Source of the DNA: Candidatus Rifleibacteriota bacterium
GTDB lineage: Bacteria > Muiribacteriota > Ozemobacteria > Ozemobacterales > Ozemobacteraceae
NCBI GenBank assembly: GCA_024710355.1
Contig: JANJUX010000030.1
Location: 1-64,000, forward strand
Reading direction: 5' to 3'
Length of the DNA stretch: 64,000 bases
Shown here piece by piece: positions 8,228 to 17,200 of this stretch. Below the pieces are notes generated by a model, which worked only from the letters and a program-made list of their open reading frames with translations, did no database searches and had not been told where the DNA came from. The translations under genes and the position numbers were made by a program. Within the stretch, counting starts at the first letter, position 1; every line of letters begins with the position of its first letter.

Positions 8228-9901
8228 TTACAGGGCGAAGCGGCGGAACTTGGCGCGACGGTTATCGTTGGCGGCAGCTCCGAGCTTTTTAAGATACATG
8301 CTTTCGTAATCTTCAAAGTTGCCCTCGAACCACGAAACCTTCGAGTTTCCTTCAAATACAAGCAGATGCGTGCAGATACGGTTGAGGAAAAAGCGGTCGT
8401 GGCTGATTACCAGCGCGCAGCCGGCAAAGTCTGAAATGGCGTCTTCGAGAAGTCGGAGAGTACCGACGTCAAGATCGTTGGTCGGTTCGTCGAGCATCAG
8501 CAGGTTGCCGCCTGATTTAACGATCTTGGCGAGGTGCACGCGGTTGCGTTCACCACCCGAAAGTTCGCCGACCTTCTTCTGCTGGTCCGAGCCCTTGAAA
8601 CCAAAGCGGCCGCAGTAGGCACGTGACGGAATTTTCATTTTTCCAAACTGCACGTCGTCGAGACCATCGCTGATTTCGTCGAATACGGTCTTGTCGCCGC
8701 TGAGAATTTCGCGGTGCTGATCGACCCAGGCGGCCTTGACGGTCGGGCCAACGACGACTTCGCCGCTGTCAGGCTTTTCGACGCCGCCGATCATGCGGAA
8801 CATCGTCGTTTTACCGGCACCGTTCGGGCCGATAATACCGACAACCGCGCCTTTTGGCAGTGAGAAACTGACGTTTTCCATCAGTTTGTTGCCGTCGTAG
8901 GCTTTGCCGACACCCTTGAATTCAACGACCAGATCCCCGAGATGCTCAGCCGGAGCAATCTGAATAACGGTTTCATCACCTCGGTCGGCGCTCTTTTCAC
9001 GGGCGACCAGGTCTTCAAAATGCGCAAGACGCTCACGTTGCAGTTCGTGACGATCGCCGGTATTCATGCGAATCCACTTCAATTCGCGTTCGAGTGAGCG
9101 GCGGCGGGCTGATTCCTTCTTTTCGGAAGCGGCGAGAATCTGCAGTTTCTGAGCCAGCCACGAGCTATAGTTGCCTTCGAACGGAATTCCGTGACCATCT
9201 TCGAGTTCAAGAATCCATTTGGTGATGTTATCGAGGAAATAGCGGTCATGGGTCGAGATGATAACGGTGCCCGGGTAGTCTTTAAGGTAATTTTCGAGCC
9301 AGGCAACCGTCTGGGCATCGAGATGGTTCGTCGGTTCGTCGAGCAGCAGCAGGTCTGGCGCTTCGAGCAGCGCGCGGCAGAGAGCGACGCGGCGCTTTTC
9401 CCCGCCTGAGAGGTTGTCGACGATCATATCGTCGGGCGGTAGAACCAGGGCATTGGCAGCCACATTCAGGCGCGTGTCAATTTCCCAGCCGCCGGCGGCG
9501 TCGATCTTGTCCTGCAGCTGCGCCATTTTTTCCATGGCTTTGTCCATGGCGTCGGGGTCCATTTCACCCATCGCAGCCGAAATATCTTCGTATTCCTTGA
9601 TCATTGCAAGGGTTTCTGCGAAAGCGGCTTCGATGTTCTGACGCACGGTTTTGCCCTCTTCGAGCTTCGGTTCCTGCGGCACGAAGCCGACCCTGTAGCC
9701 TTTGGTCAGTTCAGCCTGACCGCGGAATTCTTTGTCGATGCCGGCCATGATGCGCAGCACAGTACTTTTACCGGCGCCGTTGGCACCGACGATACCGATC
9801 TTGGCACCCGGGAAAAAGCAGAGATTGATGTCTTTCAGCACCTGTCTGGTGCCGTAGAACTTGTTGAGACCAAGCATGGTGAAAATATATTTGTCAGCCA
9901 T
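8228..9901 (-). CDS. ettA: energy-dependent translational throttle protein EttA (ABC-F)
   Basis: 557 residues, matching the usual EttA length of about 555. There are two ABC ATPase modules. The first has Walker A GANGAGKST near residue 40 and signature LSGGEKRRVALCRALLE with LLLLDEPTNHLD. The second has GPNGAGKTT and LSGGERNRVHLAK with LLMLDEPTNDLD. The linker between them contains the long arm and basic helices of ABC-F proteins, and there is no transmembrane domain. In known members EttA binds the ribosomal E site and gates elongation according to ATP/ADP. The start has a GAGGG box. It is transcribed from its own promoter at 9935-9963 and is a single-gene unit. Confidence 0.96.
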   Translation of the reverse strand: MADKYIFTMLGLNKFYGTRQVLKDINLCFFPGAKIGIVGANGAGKSTVLRIMAGIDKEFRGQAELTKGYRVGFVPQEPKLEEGKTVRQNIEAAFAETLAMIKEYEDISAAMGEMDPDAMDKAMEKMAQLQDKIDAAGGWEIDTRLNVAANALVLPPDDMIVDNLSGGEKRRVALCRALLEAPDLLLLDEPTNHLDAQTVAWLENYLKDYPGTVIISTHDRYFLDNITKWILELEDGHGIPFEGNYSSWLAQKLQILAASEKKESARRRSLERELKWIRMNTGDRHELQRERLAHFEDLVAREKSADRGDETVIQIAPAEHLGDLVVEFKGVGKAYDGNKLMENVSFSLPKGAVVGIIGPNGAGKTTMFRMIGGVEKPDSGEVVVGPTVKAAWVDQHREILSGDKTVFDEISDGLDDVQFGKMKIPSRAYCGRFGFKGSDQQKKVGELSGGERNRVHLAKIVKSGGNLLMLDEPTNDLDVGTLRLLEDAISDFAGCALVISHDRFFLNRICTHLLVFEGNSKVSWFEGNFEDYESMYLKKLGAAANDNRRAKFRRFAL

Positions 9902-9934
9902 AAGCCCTCGTTTCGTTGTTAAAAATATGGCGTG

Positions 9935-9963
9935 ATTCTACCTGAAACCGGCGATTATGGCAA
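9935..9963 (-). promoter_or_regulatory. sigma-70 type promoter of ettA
   Basis: On the minus strand there is a -35 TTGCCA (9958-9963), a spacer of exactly 17 bases and a -10 TAGAAT (9935-9940). The predicted start is near 9928, leaving a leader of about 27 bases before ettA. The upstream structured segment is therefore not the ettA leader. Confidence 0.75.
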
Positions 9964-9998
9964 CCATCGGCAAGGCGTCGCAACGGGGAGGCTGCAGA

Positions 9999-10131
9999 AA
10001 ATAAAAGTGCCGCCAAAGCGCTGGTCATTTAGACCTGGCTACGGTATCGTCCGCCCAATGGCCGAGATTCGACCATACATGACGCCCGTTCCCGTGCCCC
10101 CTCCTCCGTAGACGAAGGCCGCCCTGACGGC
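9999..10131 (-). ncRNA. candidate structured small RNA (unclassified)
   Basis: About 133 nt of minus-strand RNA fold into nested helices. A closing stem pairs GCCGUCA (10125-10131) with UGGCGGC (10009-10015). Inside it CUACGG pairs with CCGUAG (10106-10111/10039-10044), then CGUC with GACG (10081-10084/10048-10051). A perfect 8-bp hairpin AUGGUCGA/UCGGCCAU (10069-10076/10058-10065, counting G-U) caps it. A side hairpin GGUC/GACC lies at 10023-10035. A G-rich asymmetric loop covers 10085-10105. The RNA is followed by ACUUUUAUUUU, and a promoter with perfect TATAAT precedes it. There is no open reading frame of useful length. It does not show tmRNA, RNase P or SRP landmarks, nor any riboswitch I know. 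6S-like function is possible but unproven. Confidence 0.55.
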
Positions 10132-10137
10132 AATTAA

Positions 10138-10166
10138 ATTATAGCACCCGACGTACAACCGGGCAA
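10138..10166 (-). promoter_or_regulatory. promoter for the candidate small RNA
   Basis: On the minus strand there is a -35 TTGCCC (10161-10166), a 17-base spacer and a perfect -10 TATAAT (10138-10143). The predicted start is near 10131, which is the first base of the closing stem of the structured RNA. Confidence 0.65.
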
Positions 10167-10177
10167 ATTGTCAGCGA

Positions 10178-10215
10178 GAAAAAAAACCGGCGCGGCTCGG
10201 GTTGAGCGCGCCGGT
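10178..10215 (-). terminator. terminator of the VIT/VWA gene
   Basis: A GC-rich hairpin (10186-10198 with 10204-10215, one bulge) is followed on the minus strand by a run of T at 10178-10186. It lies directly after the stop at 10239. Confidence 0.85.
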
Positions 10216-10238
10216 CTGGGAATCAGGAGATACTGGCG

Positions 10239-13235
10239 TCAGAACTCGATGTCGGCGACCTTGAAGGTTTCTTTGCGGTCGGTCAGGCGCAGGGTCACTG
10301 AACGCCGCTTTTCGTCATCACGGCCGTAGTTGGTAAAGATATCGACCTGCAGGGTGACAGCGCCGGCCACTCTCTGCGAACTGCTGCCGTAGAAATTCGT
10401 CTGAATTTCATACATGCCGGTTCTTGCCTTGCGCAGCATATACTCTTCGGGGCCGTAGCCCCGGGTCAGATCGCGCGAAACGAGGCCACCAATGGCAGTG
10501 CGCGGGTAACCGTAATAGGCTTTCTCACCCGACGGTTCGACGACCCAGAGATCCATGTCGGTGGCGTCGGCATCCCAGGTCATGACGATGCGCAGATCGA
10601 CATCGATCGGCTTGAGCAGGCGAGAATCAACCTTGAAGTCATCGATACCGGCCTTTTTCGCTTTAACGACGAGATTATTGAGCTCTTCAAGGGCGATCAC
10701 CTCGATGCCCGGGAAACGGCCATCCCACTTTTTCAGCACGACGTCATAAAGCAGCTCAACGGCGCGCTGATATTTGCCCAGGCGGCCAAGAACCAGCGCC
10801 AGATCACGGTAAGACTGCGGTTCTTCGCCGCGCATTTCTAGCACTTCTTCAAAAATCATGGCACTGATCGCCAGTTCTTCAAGCTGAGCGAGGCGGTGCG
10901 CCAGAATTCTCATCAGAGCCGGGTTCTCAAGCTCAAGTTCGGCGATATTCGAAAGCACCTGCAGAGCCAGATCTTTCTTATCGAGAGCGATAAACACATC
11001 GGCACAGTCAAGAAAATAAGAGGGTGCATTACCGTATTCGGCTTTCTGTTTCAGATACTCGGTATACGGATCGAGAGCTTCTTTTATGGCTTTCGCATAA
11101 CGTGCATCGGGCTGCCAGGCCTTGATCGCTACGCCCGGGTTGACCGGCCGCGAGCCGGTCGGAGCCGTGGCTTCTTCTTTGGCAGATGCACTGCGGGCCG
11201 GAGCCGGGGCTGATGGACGTGTAACCGTTCGTGCGATTGAACCATCGACAGACTTGTTCTCTTCAGTAGATACGCTCATTTCATCACGCATTGCTTCGGG
11301 AGCACTCTGTGGCATGGCGTCGTCCGAATCCATGGCAGCACCACTCACTTCTGAAGGTGCCGATCTTTCACGATCGGCAGAACCAAACAGGCCACCATAC
11401 CATGAGCCACCCTCTGATTTTTTATCCTTTCCGGAAGGAATCTGAGCTTTGGAGAAGTCGGTTTCCCACCAGCGCAGGCGTTCTTCCCATTCCGGGATGA
11501 TGCTGTTGAGCTTCTGCTCGCGGGTCTGGGCGACTTCTGCTTCGGCCTTCTCGACCGCGGCAAAATACTGTTCACGCCATGCCGGTTTGGAAGCCGGGGG
11601 TACGATTTTGTGTTCGATGTATTGGTCGATGCGCTCGAGCACAATCATCGAGGTGAATTCATTCACGACACCGTGCTTTTTGCTGAGCGTAACGATGTCG
11701 AGCCGGTTCTTTTCTTTCTCAGCGAGCAATTCGTCAACTTTGCGGCCCGCCCAGAATTTGCGCAGAAAATCGCCTTTGACAGCCTTGCTGCGGCTGACGT
11801 CGTAACTGCGTTCGAAAAGCCCCTGGGCACTGGTTCCGAAACTGAGAGTAATCTTAGCCTCGTCACCGCTCAGCAGGCCGGCGAGCATATATCTCGGATT
11901 CACAGCAACTCTGCCGGTGGGAAAAACCTCTTCGATGCCCTTGCCATTGACCAGGCCAGTGATGCCGAAGAAGTCAGCACCGACCATTTTCACGGCGCGG
12001 TCGAGATCGAGAGCTTTAAGATTCAACAGGCTGCCGCCGCTGCGGCGGCAGATGTGCTGCAAAAAGCTGTAATCAGCGCCATCGGCCGAGGTGATTGCAT
12101 AAACCGGAGCGGCAAAATCAGGCACTTCGCTTTTTCCGAAAGTTGTCAGGCCATCAGTTATGAGCAGATAACAGTCAGGTTTGCCAAGCTCTTTTCCGAT
12201 TCCGGTAAAATTGGTGCCGCCATCGAATTTGACTTCTTCGATATGCTTGATCAGGGCACCGGCATCGCCGCGCTTCACCTGCCACGATCGGCTGCTGCCC
12301 GGCCGGTTGCGAAATTCGACAAATTCGACGCGAATTTCGGCGGCCACGCGTTCAGAAGCGAACAGCGCTTCGATAAATTTCTTTTCGAGCGCAAGATCAC
12401 GCTTGGCGCCGGAGCCTGAAGCATCATAGAGCACGACGATTTTTTCGGCCGGTTTGAACGGTCGATTCTTTTCGGGGTCGGCAGCAAGGCCCTGAACGCT
12501 GAAATAGAAGTTGCCGTCGCTGGCTTCTTCGACAAAAACGGCACCGGGCTCAGGAACCGGTATGGTAACCCTGATCTCAGAATCGATTTTCTGGCGCTGC
12601 ATGGCCACTTCGGTGAACCAGCCTGATTTCATCTGGCTGAACCCGGCAGTTTCTCTGCCGGTTATTTCTATCTTCGGTTTTTGATCGGCGCTGAGCACTT
12701 CGACCCTGAGATTGAAATTTTCGGTTTTTTCGCTCAGCCGCAGAGGGACGCGATAAAGCGCTTCACCGTCATTGACAGCCAGTTCGGTGATATAAACGAC
12801 CTGAACTGTGCGTGAGCTGTTTGGATTCAGCGGGTACACGCGAGTCTTGAAATTGTTACCCTTGACCTTTTCGACAATACCGGGGTCGACACCTCGGCGA
12901 ATCTCGGTTTCGAGAACTTCGCGGGCTTTCTGCTTTTCGATGGCGACGCCTTCGACCAGCTCACCGTCGATATCGAGCGCATAGCCAGAAACAACCGCGC
13001 CTTCGGGCAGCGGAAACTCAAGCTCCCCTTCCAGCACCCGCGAATTCGGGTTGAAGAAGCGCATGGTCATGGTAGTTTCGGCCAGATGTCCGAAAATTCT
13101 GACTCTGGCATCGAGACTGGCCAGGCTGATCGGCTGGTCGGCCGGCCGTTTCAGATTCATGATCGGAATCTGGGCCTGCAGTGTGGTGACAGTCAGCAGC
13201 AGAAAAGCGAGTAGAAGCAACAGACGGTTTTGCAT
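10239..13235 (-). CDS. exported VIT-VWA-TPR-DUF2135 protein
   Basis: 998 residues. A signal peptide (1-21) precedes a VIT (vault/inter-alpha-trypsin) domain at about 25-155 with the typical LEFPLPEGAVVSGYALDIDG and KNNFKTRVYPL-like segments. A VWA-like domain at about 270-420 begins VLYDASGSGAKRD, a MIDAS of DxSGS type. Then come a charged linker rich in Ser/Pro/Ala, TPR-like helices (about 740-860), and a C-terminal domain (about 890-998) with MTWDADATDMDLWVVEPSG, matching DUF2135/YfaP-like sequence. Such proteins are periplasmic or surface metal-dependent adhesive or scaffold proteins; the role here is unknown. ATG 13235 has an AGGGG box 6 bases upstream; the 34 extra upstream codons lack signal-peptide character. 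A terminator follows. Confidence 0.88.
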   Translation of the reverse strand: MQNRLLLLLAFLLLTVTTLQAQIPIMNLKRPADQPISLASLDARVRIFGHLAETTMTMRFFNPNSRVLEGELEFPLPEGAVVSGYALDIDGELVEGVAIEKQKAREVLETEIRRGVDPGIVEKVKGNNFKTRVYPLNPNSSRTVQVVYITELAVNDGEALYRVPLRLSEKTENFNLRVEVLSADQKPKIEITGRETAGFSQMKSGWFTEVAMQRQKIDSEIRVTIPVPEPGAVFVEEASDGNFYFSVQGLAADPEKNRPFKPAEKIVVLYDASGSGAKRDLALEKKFIEALFASERVAAEIRVEFVEFRNRPGSSRSWQVKRGDAGALIKHIEEVKFDGGTNFTGIGKELGKPDCYLLITDGLTTFGKSEVPDFAAPVYAITSADGADYSFLQHICRRSGGSLLNLKALDLDRAVKMVGADFFGITGLVNGKGIEEVFPTGRVAVNPRYMLAGLLSGDEAKITLSFGTSAQGLFERSYDVSRSKAVKGDFLRKFWAGRKVDELLAEKEKNRLDIVTLSKKHGVVNEFTSMIVLERIDQYIEHKIVPPASKPAWREQYFAAVEKAEAEVAQTREQKLNSIIPEWEERLRWWETDFSKAQIPSGKDKKSEGGSWYGGLFGSADRERSAPSEVSGAAMDSDDAMPQSAPEAMRDEMSVSTEENKSVDGSIARTVTRPSAPAPARSASAKEEATAPTGSRPVNPGVAIKAWQPDARYAKAIKEALDPYTEYLKQKAEYGNAPSYFLDCADVFIALDKKDLALQVLSNIAELELENPALMRILAHRLAQLEELAISAMIFEEVLEMRGEEPQSYRDLALVLGRLGKYQRAVELLYDVVLKKWDGRFPGIEVIALEELNNLVVKAKKAGIDDFKVDSRLLKPIDVDLRIVMTWDADATDMDLWVVEPSGEKAYYGYPRTAIGGLVSRDLTRGYGPEEYMLRKARTGMYEIQTNFYGSSSQRVAGAVTLQVDIFTNYGRDDEKRRSVTLRLTDRKETFKVADIEF

Positions 13236-13308
13236 ATATTCCCCTCGATTATGGAGTTTGCTCAGCACAATTTCAGAAACGCAGCCAGGCAAAACCGGAT
13301 TGCGTTTT

Positions 13309-13872
13309 TTATTTTTTAAGATCAGCCAGGGCGGCAAGCTTCATCGCATCGGTCTTATCGCCAAAAAAGCGACTGAAAACACTGATGCGGTAGAAAGAAG
13401 CCAGCGACAGTTCTTCGCCGGTCCTTCCGAGCAGCCAGACATTTTTGTGACGGAAATGAAAGAAGAGAAAGAGCTGCTGCACCCTCTCGTCATCAAGCTT
13501 ATCAAGCGAAGGCGCAAAGCTTTTGAGCAGCCGGGCGGTGTTTTCAAGCCTGACGAGCACCTTCTTCTCCTGGGCAAATCTGTCGTTCTCAGTGTTAAGA
13601 GTAAAACTGCGCAGCAGCAGCCCCTGAAAACGCTGCCCGTAATGCCGGTTCATGATAATCGCTGCCAGACCGCGCAATGCGACACTGTTGCTGCGCATGG
13701 CGTGTTCGAAAAATTTCAGCGCCTGCCCTTCTGGCTTAACGTCGATATAACGCGAAATATCGTTCATCAGGCGCATTTCAATCTCTGATAGTTCAATTGC
13801 GCCAACCAGGGCCGGCAACAGAAACAGCGCCAGAACCAGACAGGCTATTTTCGCTCTAATCGATGTCTTCAT
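13309..13872 (-). CDS. small secreted protein, unknown function
   Basis: 187 residues. The signal peptide (to about residue 25, ending ALVGAIEL) is followed by an all-helical domain with basic and aromatic content, for example NRHYGQRFQGLLLRSFTL and FLFFHFRHKNVWLLGR. There are no catalytic motifs, and it could be a HEAT-like helical repeat. It overlaps the DUF4258 gene by 17 bases at its start, so the two are likely translated together. The VIT/VWA gene follows 73 bases downstream in the same direction. Confidence 0.7.
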   Translation of the reverse strand: MKTSIRAKIACLVLALFLLPALVGAIELSEIEMRLMNDISRYIDVKPEGQALKFFEHAMRSNSVALRGLAAIIMNRHYGQRFQGLLLRSFTLNTENDRFAQEKKVLVRLENTARLLKSFAPSLDKLDDERVQQLFLFFHFRHKNVWLLGRTGEELSLASFYRISVFSRFFGDKTDAMKLAALADLKK

Positions 13873-14131
13873 AAGGGTAACAGACCGTGATCACTTTCGG
13901 AATTTCGCAATCTTTCACAACAATCTTGATAAAATCACCATTGAAACGCGCACCGATAATGGCCAGCTTTTCGCCGTCACGCTCCGGCCATTTCTGCACC
14001 ACCCGGCCATTGATAACCGCATCTTCAACCTGCTTTATAAAGATATCGCGGGCAATCATCTGGTCATAGGCATGCTTTGTCATTTGATACTCGCCCGATG
14101 CCACCATTCTGGCCACTCTGCGCCGTCCCAT
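13856..14131 (-). CDS. DUF4258 domain-containing protein
   Basis: 91 residues. The pattern matches DUF4258: an N-terminal MTKHAYDQMIARDI helix (His plus following Arg), a hydrophobic VEDAVINGRVV segment, then strands LAIIGARFNGDFIKIVV and VITVCYP. Members are small BECR/RelE-like-fold proteins, some in toxin-antitoxin pairs; no antitoxin-like partner is visible here. The frame opens at 14194, but 14131 is preferred because the family pattern begins after it. GGGAAC lies upstream at a usable distance. A promoter is seen at 14170-14199. Confidence 0.75.
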   Translation of the reverse strand: MGRRRVARMVASGEYQMTKHAYDQMIARDIFIKQVEDAVINGRVVQKWPERDGEKLAIIGARFNGDFIKIVVKDCEIPKVITVCYPYEDID

Positions 14132-14169
14132 ATTCAACCGTTCCCAAATCACTGATATTTTCAGCCCTG

Positions 14170-14199
14170 ATTTTACCCCGTCCTGTATCCGCATGTAAA
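14170..14199 (-). promoter_or_regulatory. promoter for the DUF4258/secreted protein unit
   Basis: On the minus strand there is a -35 TTTACA (14194-14199), an 18-base spacer and a -10 TAAAAT (14170-14175). It lies between the stop of the large TPR gene and the DUF4258 start, so this unit can be expressed independently. Confidence 0.6.
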
Positions 14200-14238
14200 G
14201 GACTTAGGGAAGGGCGAAGCAGACACGGCTCAATTCTC

Positions 14239-17200
14239 TCACAGATCCTTGAAAAGATCACCCGGGTCGACGGGCTGGCGCAGTGCTTCGCGCCATTTCT
14301 GCGAGGGTTCGGCAGGCGGGGCCGTGGCATCGAGCTCGGCAAAAAGGTTGTTGCGGGTTTCTCTGATGCCGTCTTCGATGTTGAACACCGGGGCAGCCTC
14401 AGTGGCAGCAAGAATTTCGCCACCAGCATCCGGAACGGGTGCGACCGGCTCGGCATCGAGATCGATAACGGTAGTTTCTGCAGGCTTGTCGACAAGAAGT
14501 TCTCTGACTTCGTCGAGTGATACTTCATCTGGCGAGATGGTAATTTCGTTGGCCGGCATATCTTTGTTGCAACAGTATTTGGGAATCACCGGCTCAAATT
14601 CGTCGTAATCGAGTTTGTCTTTTACGGTGGCCGGTGGCGGTTCAGTCGCCTCTGTAAAATCGCTGCGCGAATACTCTTCAGTGTAAGCGATCGGCTGAAG
14701 TTCGACTTCTGACGGCTCTGCCGTTTCTGTATCTGCAGCTGGCACAGCCTGTTCACCGGTGACTTCTTCCGGAAAATCCTCATGCGAATATTCTTCAGTA
14801 TAGGCAATTGGCTGCAGGTCTTCAGACGCTACTTCTCCTGAATCCACGGCGGCAGCTTCGATGCTTTCACCTGATGCTGCCGATTCGGCAACATCAACTG
14901 CATCGGGAGCTTCAGCAAATTCAACGGGCTCGGTGCTGCGACGCGGCGGGCTGACGAACAGATCATTGAAAAGGTTTTCTGAAGCAGCTTCAGGCTCATC
15001 TTCGTAATCGGCCAGGTCAGCTGCAGCAACGGCCGGGGCATCTTCAGTTTCGGCAGTTAAATCGCTGCCGGGCAAATGCTCTTCGCTGTACACTGCTGGA
15101 GTCTCAGAGGTTTCGGGCGCCCCATCTGCAGCGCCATACTGTTCAGATTGCGCATATTCACCATTGTAATACTGCTGCTCCGGCATCTCGCCTGACATCT
15201 CACCGGTTGCTTCAACCGGTGGCTGCTGTGCAAAACCTTCATTCTGCGCCCATTCTTCACCGGCCGGGGCTTCTGTATACGATTCGTAATTCTGCTGCTC
15301 ATAACCTGACTCATGCCCGGAGCAACCATCTTCGCCGGTCGGCGCAGCCAGCGGGGCTTCTTCCTGGTACAGGGGCTGGTATTGCTCGTTTTCATGACTT
15401 GCCTGATCATGAGCATTTTCAGGCCATTGTTCCTGACTTTCTGGTTCTGCCTGGCCATAACCATAAGAATCGGCATATTGCGGCTGTTCTTCAGCTAAAC
15501 CGGATCCGCCATAAACCGCAGACTCGTCTGCCGGGGCAAAGCCTGCACCCGAGTTTTCATCAGAAGTCGCTGCAGGCTCTTCGCTTTTGCGCCGGCTTTT
15601 TATCGCGCCGAGCGAAATTGCTCCCGCTGATCGAGGCGACGCTTCCGGCTCAGAACGTGGTTTTAAAAGTTTGCCATGCGAAGCATCAGGAGCGTGCGCG
15701 GCATCAGAGGCTGCAGCAAGGTCCTTTTCATCAACGGCCGGCGACGCAGCGAAGCCCATGGCTCTGACCAGCGGATCACCCGGCACCAGTTCATGCAGAT
15801 TGGCGGCATACATCATCGCCTTCTTTTTGTCGCCTGTAGCATTGCAGCATCTGACCAGCAGGCGGAAAAGCCTGACCCTGTCACTGCCATCGCGATAGAT
15901 GCCAAAACAGTTTTCGAGGGAACGCAGAGCCAGCGACGGAAAAATCTTCGCCAGCAGACCGACTCTCAACCAGTAGGTAGACTCATAAAGAGCTATTATC
16001 GGCCGCAACAGTTGAATTAAAACGATCAGAACCACAATCAGCAGAAGCACGACCACCCAGCGGCCTTCACCGTGCGCCCATAACAGCCAGCCGGGCCAGC
16101 GCAACCCGGGGTATTTCGGGTTGATTTTGACCGCATTCTGATAATGCACCCTCGCCTCAGCAATGCGGTTATCGGCAAGCTCAAGCTTCATCAGAACAAA
16201 GCTGGCAAAAAAGCTCTGACCGGCACGACCGATAATAGCTTCGGCAGATTCCTTCAGCTGCGCCGCGGTAAATCTGCCTGCATGAAAATTGGCCATCAGA
16301 CGCATTTCCCAGACCTGCACCATGGTATCGATTGAATTCATCAGGCCGGGATTACGGTTGAGATAAAGCCCCAGTTCAGAAAATCGCTCTTCATTAAAGA
16401 GTCTGGTGGCCTGCTTGAAATTTTCATCCGCATTCAGAGCGGAAACTGCAATCTCGTTCTCTACCGCCGCCAGACGCTCAATCCAGGCCTGATTATCGCT
16501 TTTCAGCAGCAGCAGTTCCTTTAAAATTGCTCTGATCTGCAGAACATCCTGCTCCTGCTCAGCCTTGCGTAACTCGACTTCAAACTTTCTGATGGCCAGA
16601 AGAATTCTGTCTTCGGCGCTTTCTTGCCTTGAAACCGGGCCACGACTCGCAATCTCATCGATCTGTTGAATGGTATTGCGGGCAAAAGCGTTGTTTTTAT
16701 CGATCTTCTGAATCTCGCCGCAAAGCCTCTTTGCCTCAAGGTAAAGGCGATCGCGCATGGCAACAGACACCAGCCCGGTCAGGCGCTGAATCTCGCCAGC
16801 GCGTTTCAGTCTCTGAAAGGCACGTTCGAGATCAGGATACTGCGCGTCGAATTCGCGCACCTTTTCGAGAAGCCCGGCGGCAGCCTCAAGGTCACCCAAA
16901 GCCATCGCCACATCGGCTTTGCCGATAATCCTGGCGGCATTCGCTCTGGCAAGAATCGTCATATTTTCGACCTGAGGCCGGTATTCCGCCGCAGTTGCAT
17001 CGATGCCCGCAAGAATTCTGAACAGCTGCAGCCGGTAAAGCACCTGCGTATTGGCAGTCATAAGCTTTTCTAGATCTTTAAAAGTCTTAACCCACTGGTC
17101 ATCGGGCTTTATCGGCATACCGGCGTTGATGCGGTCAAGCAGAGCCTCGCCGGCAACGATAAACTGCTGATCACCCTTGAAGGAGCGTGCAACTTCAATC

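Noticed and set aside
9999..10131. tmRNA, RNase P RNA, SRP RNA or a known riboswitch as identity of the small RNA
   Set aside because: None of the diagnostic conserved blocks of these RNAs are present; a 6S-like role is not excluded but has no positive evidence.
9964..10137. glycine-rich reading frame on the minus strand over the RNA segment
   Set aside because: It ends after about 30 codons, lacks a start and ribosome binding site, and the helices explain the sequence better.
11610..12419. 269-codon plus-strand frame inside the VIT/VWA gene
   Set aside because: Antisense shadow of a gene with strong third-position bias; no homology-like features.
13856..14131. toxin-antitoxin pair for the DUF4258 gene
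   Set aside because: The overlapping neighbour has a signal peptide and no antitoxin-like DNA-binding or disordered region, so no pair can be claimed.
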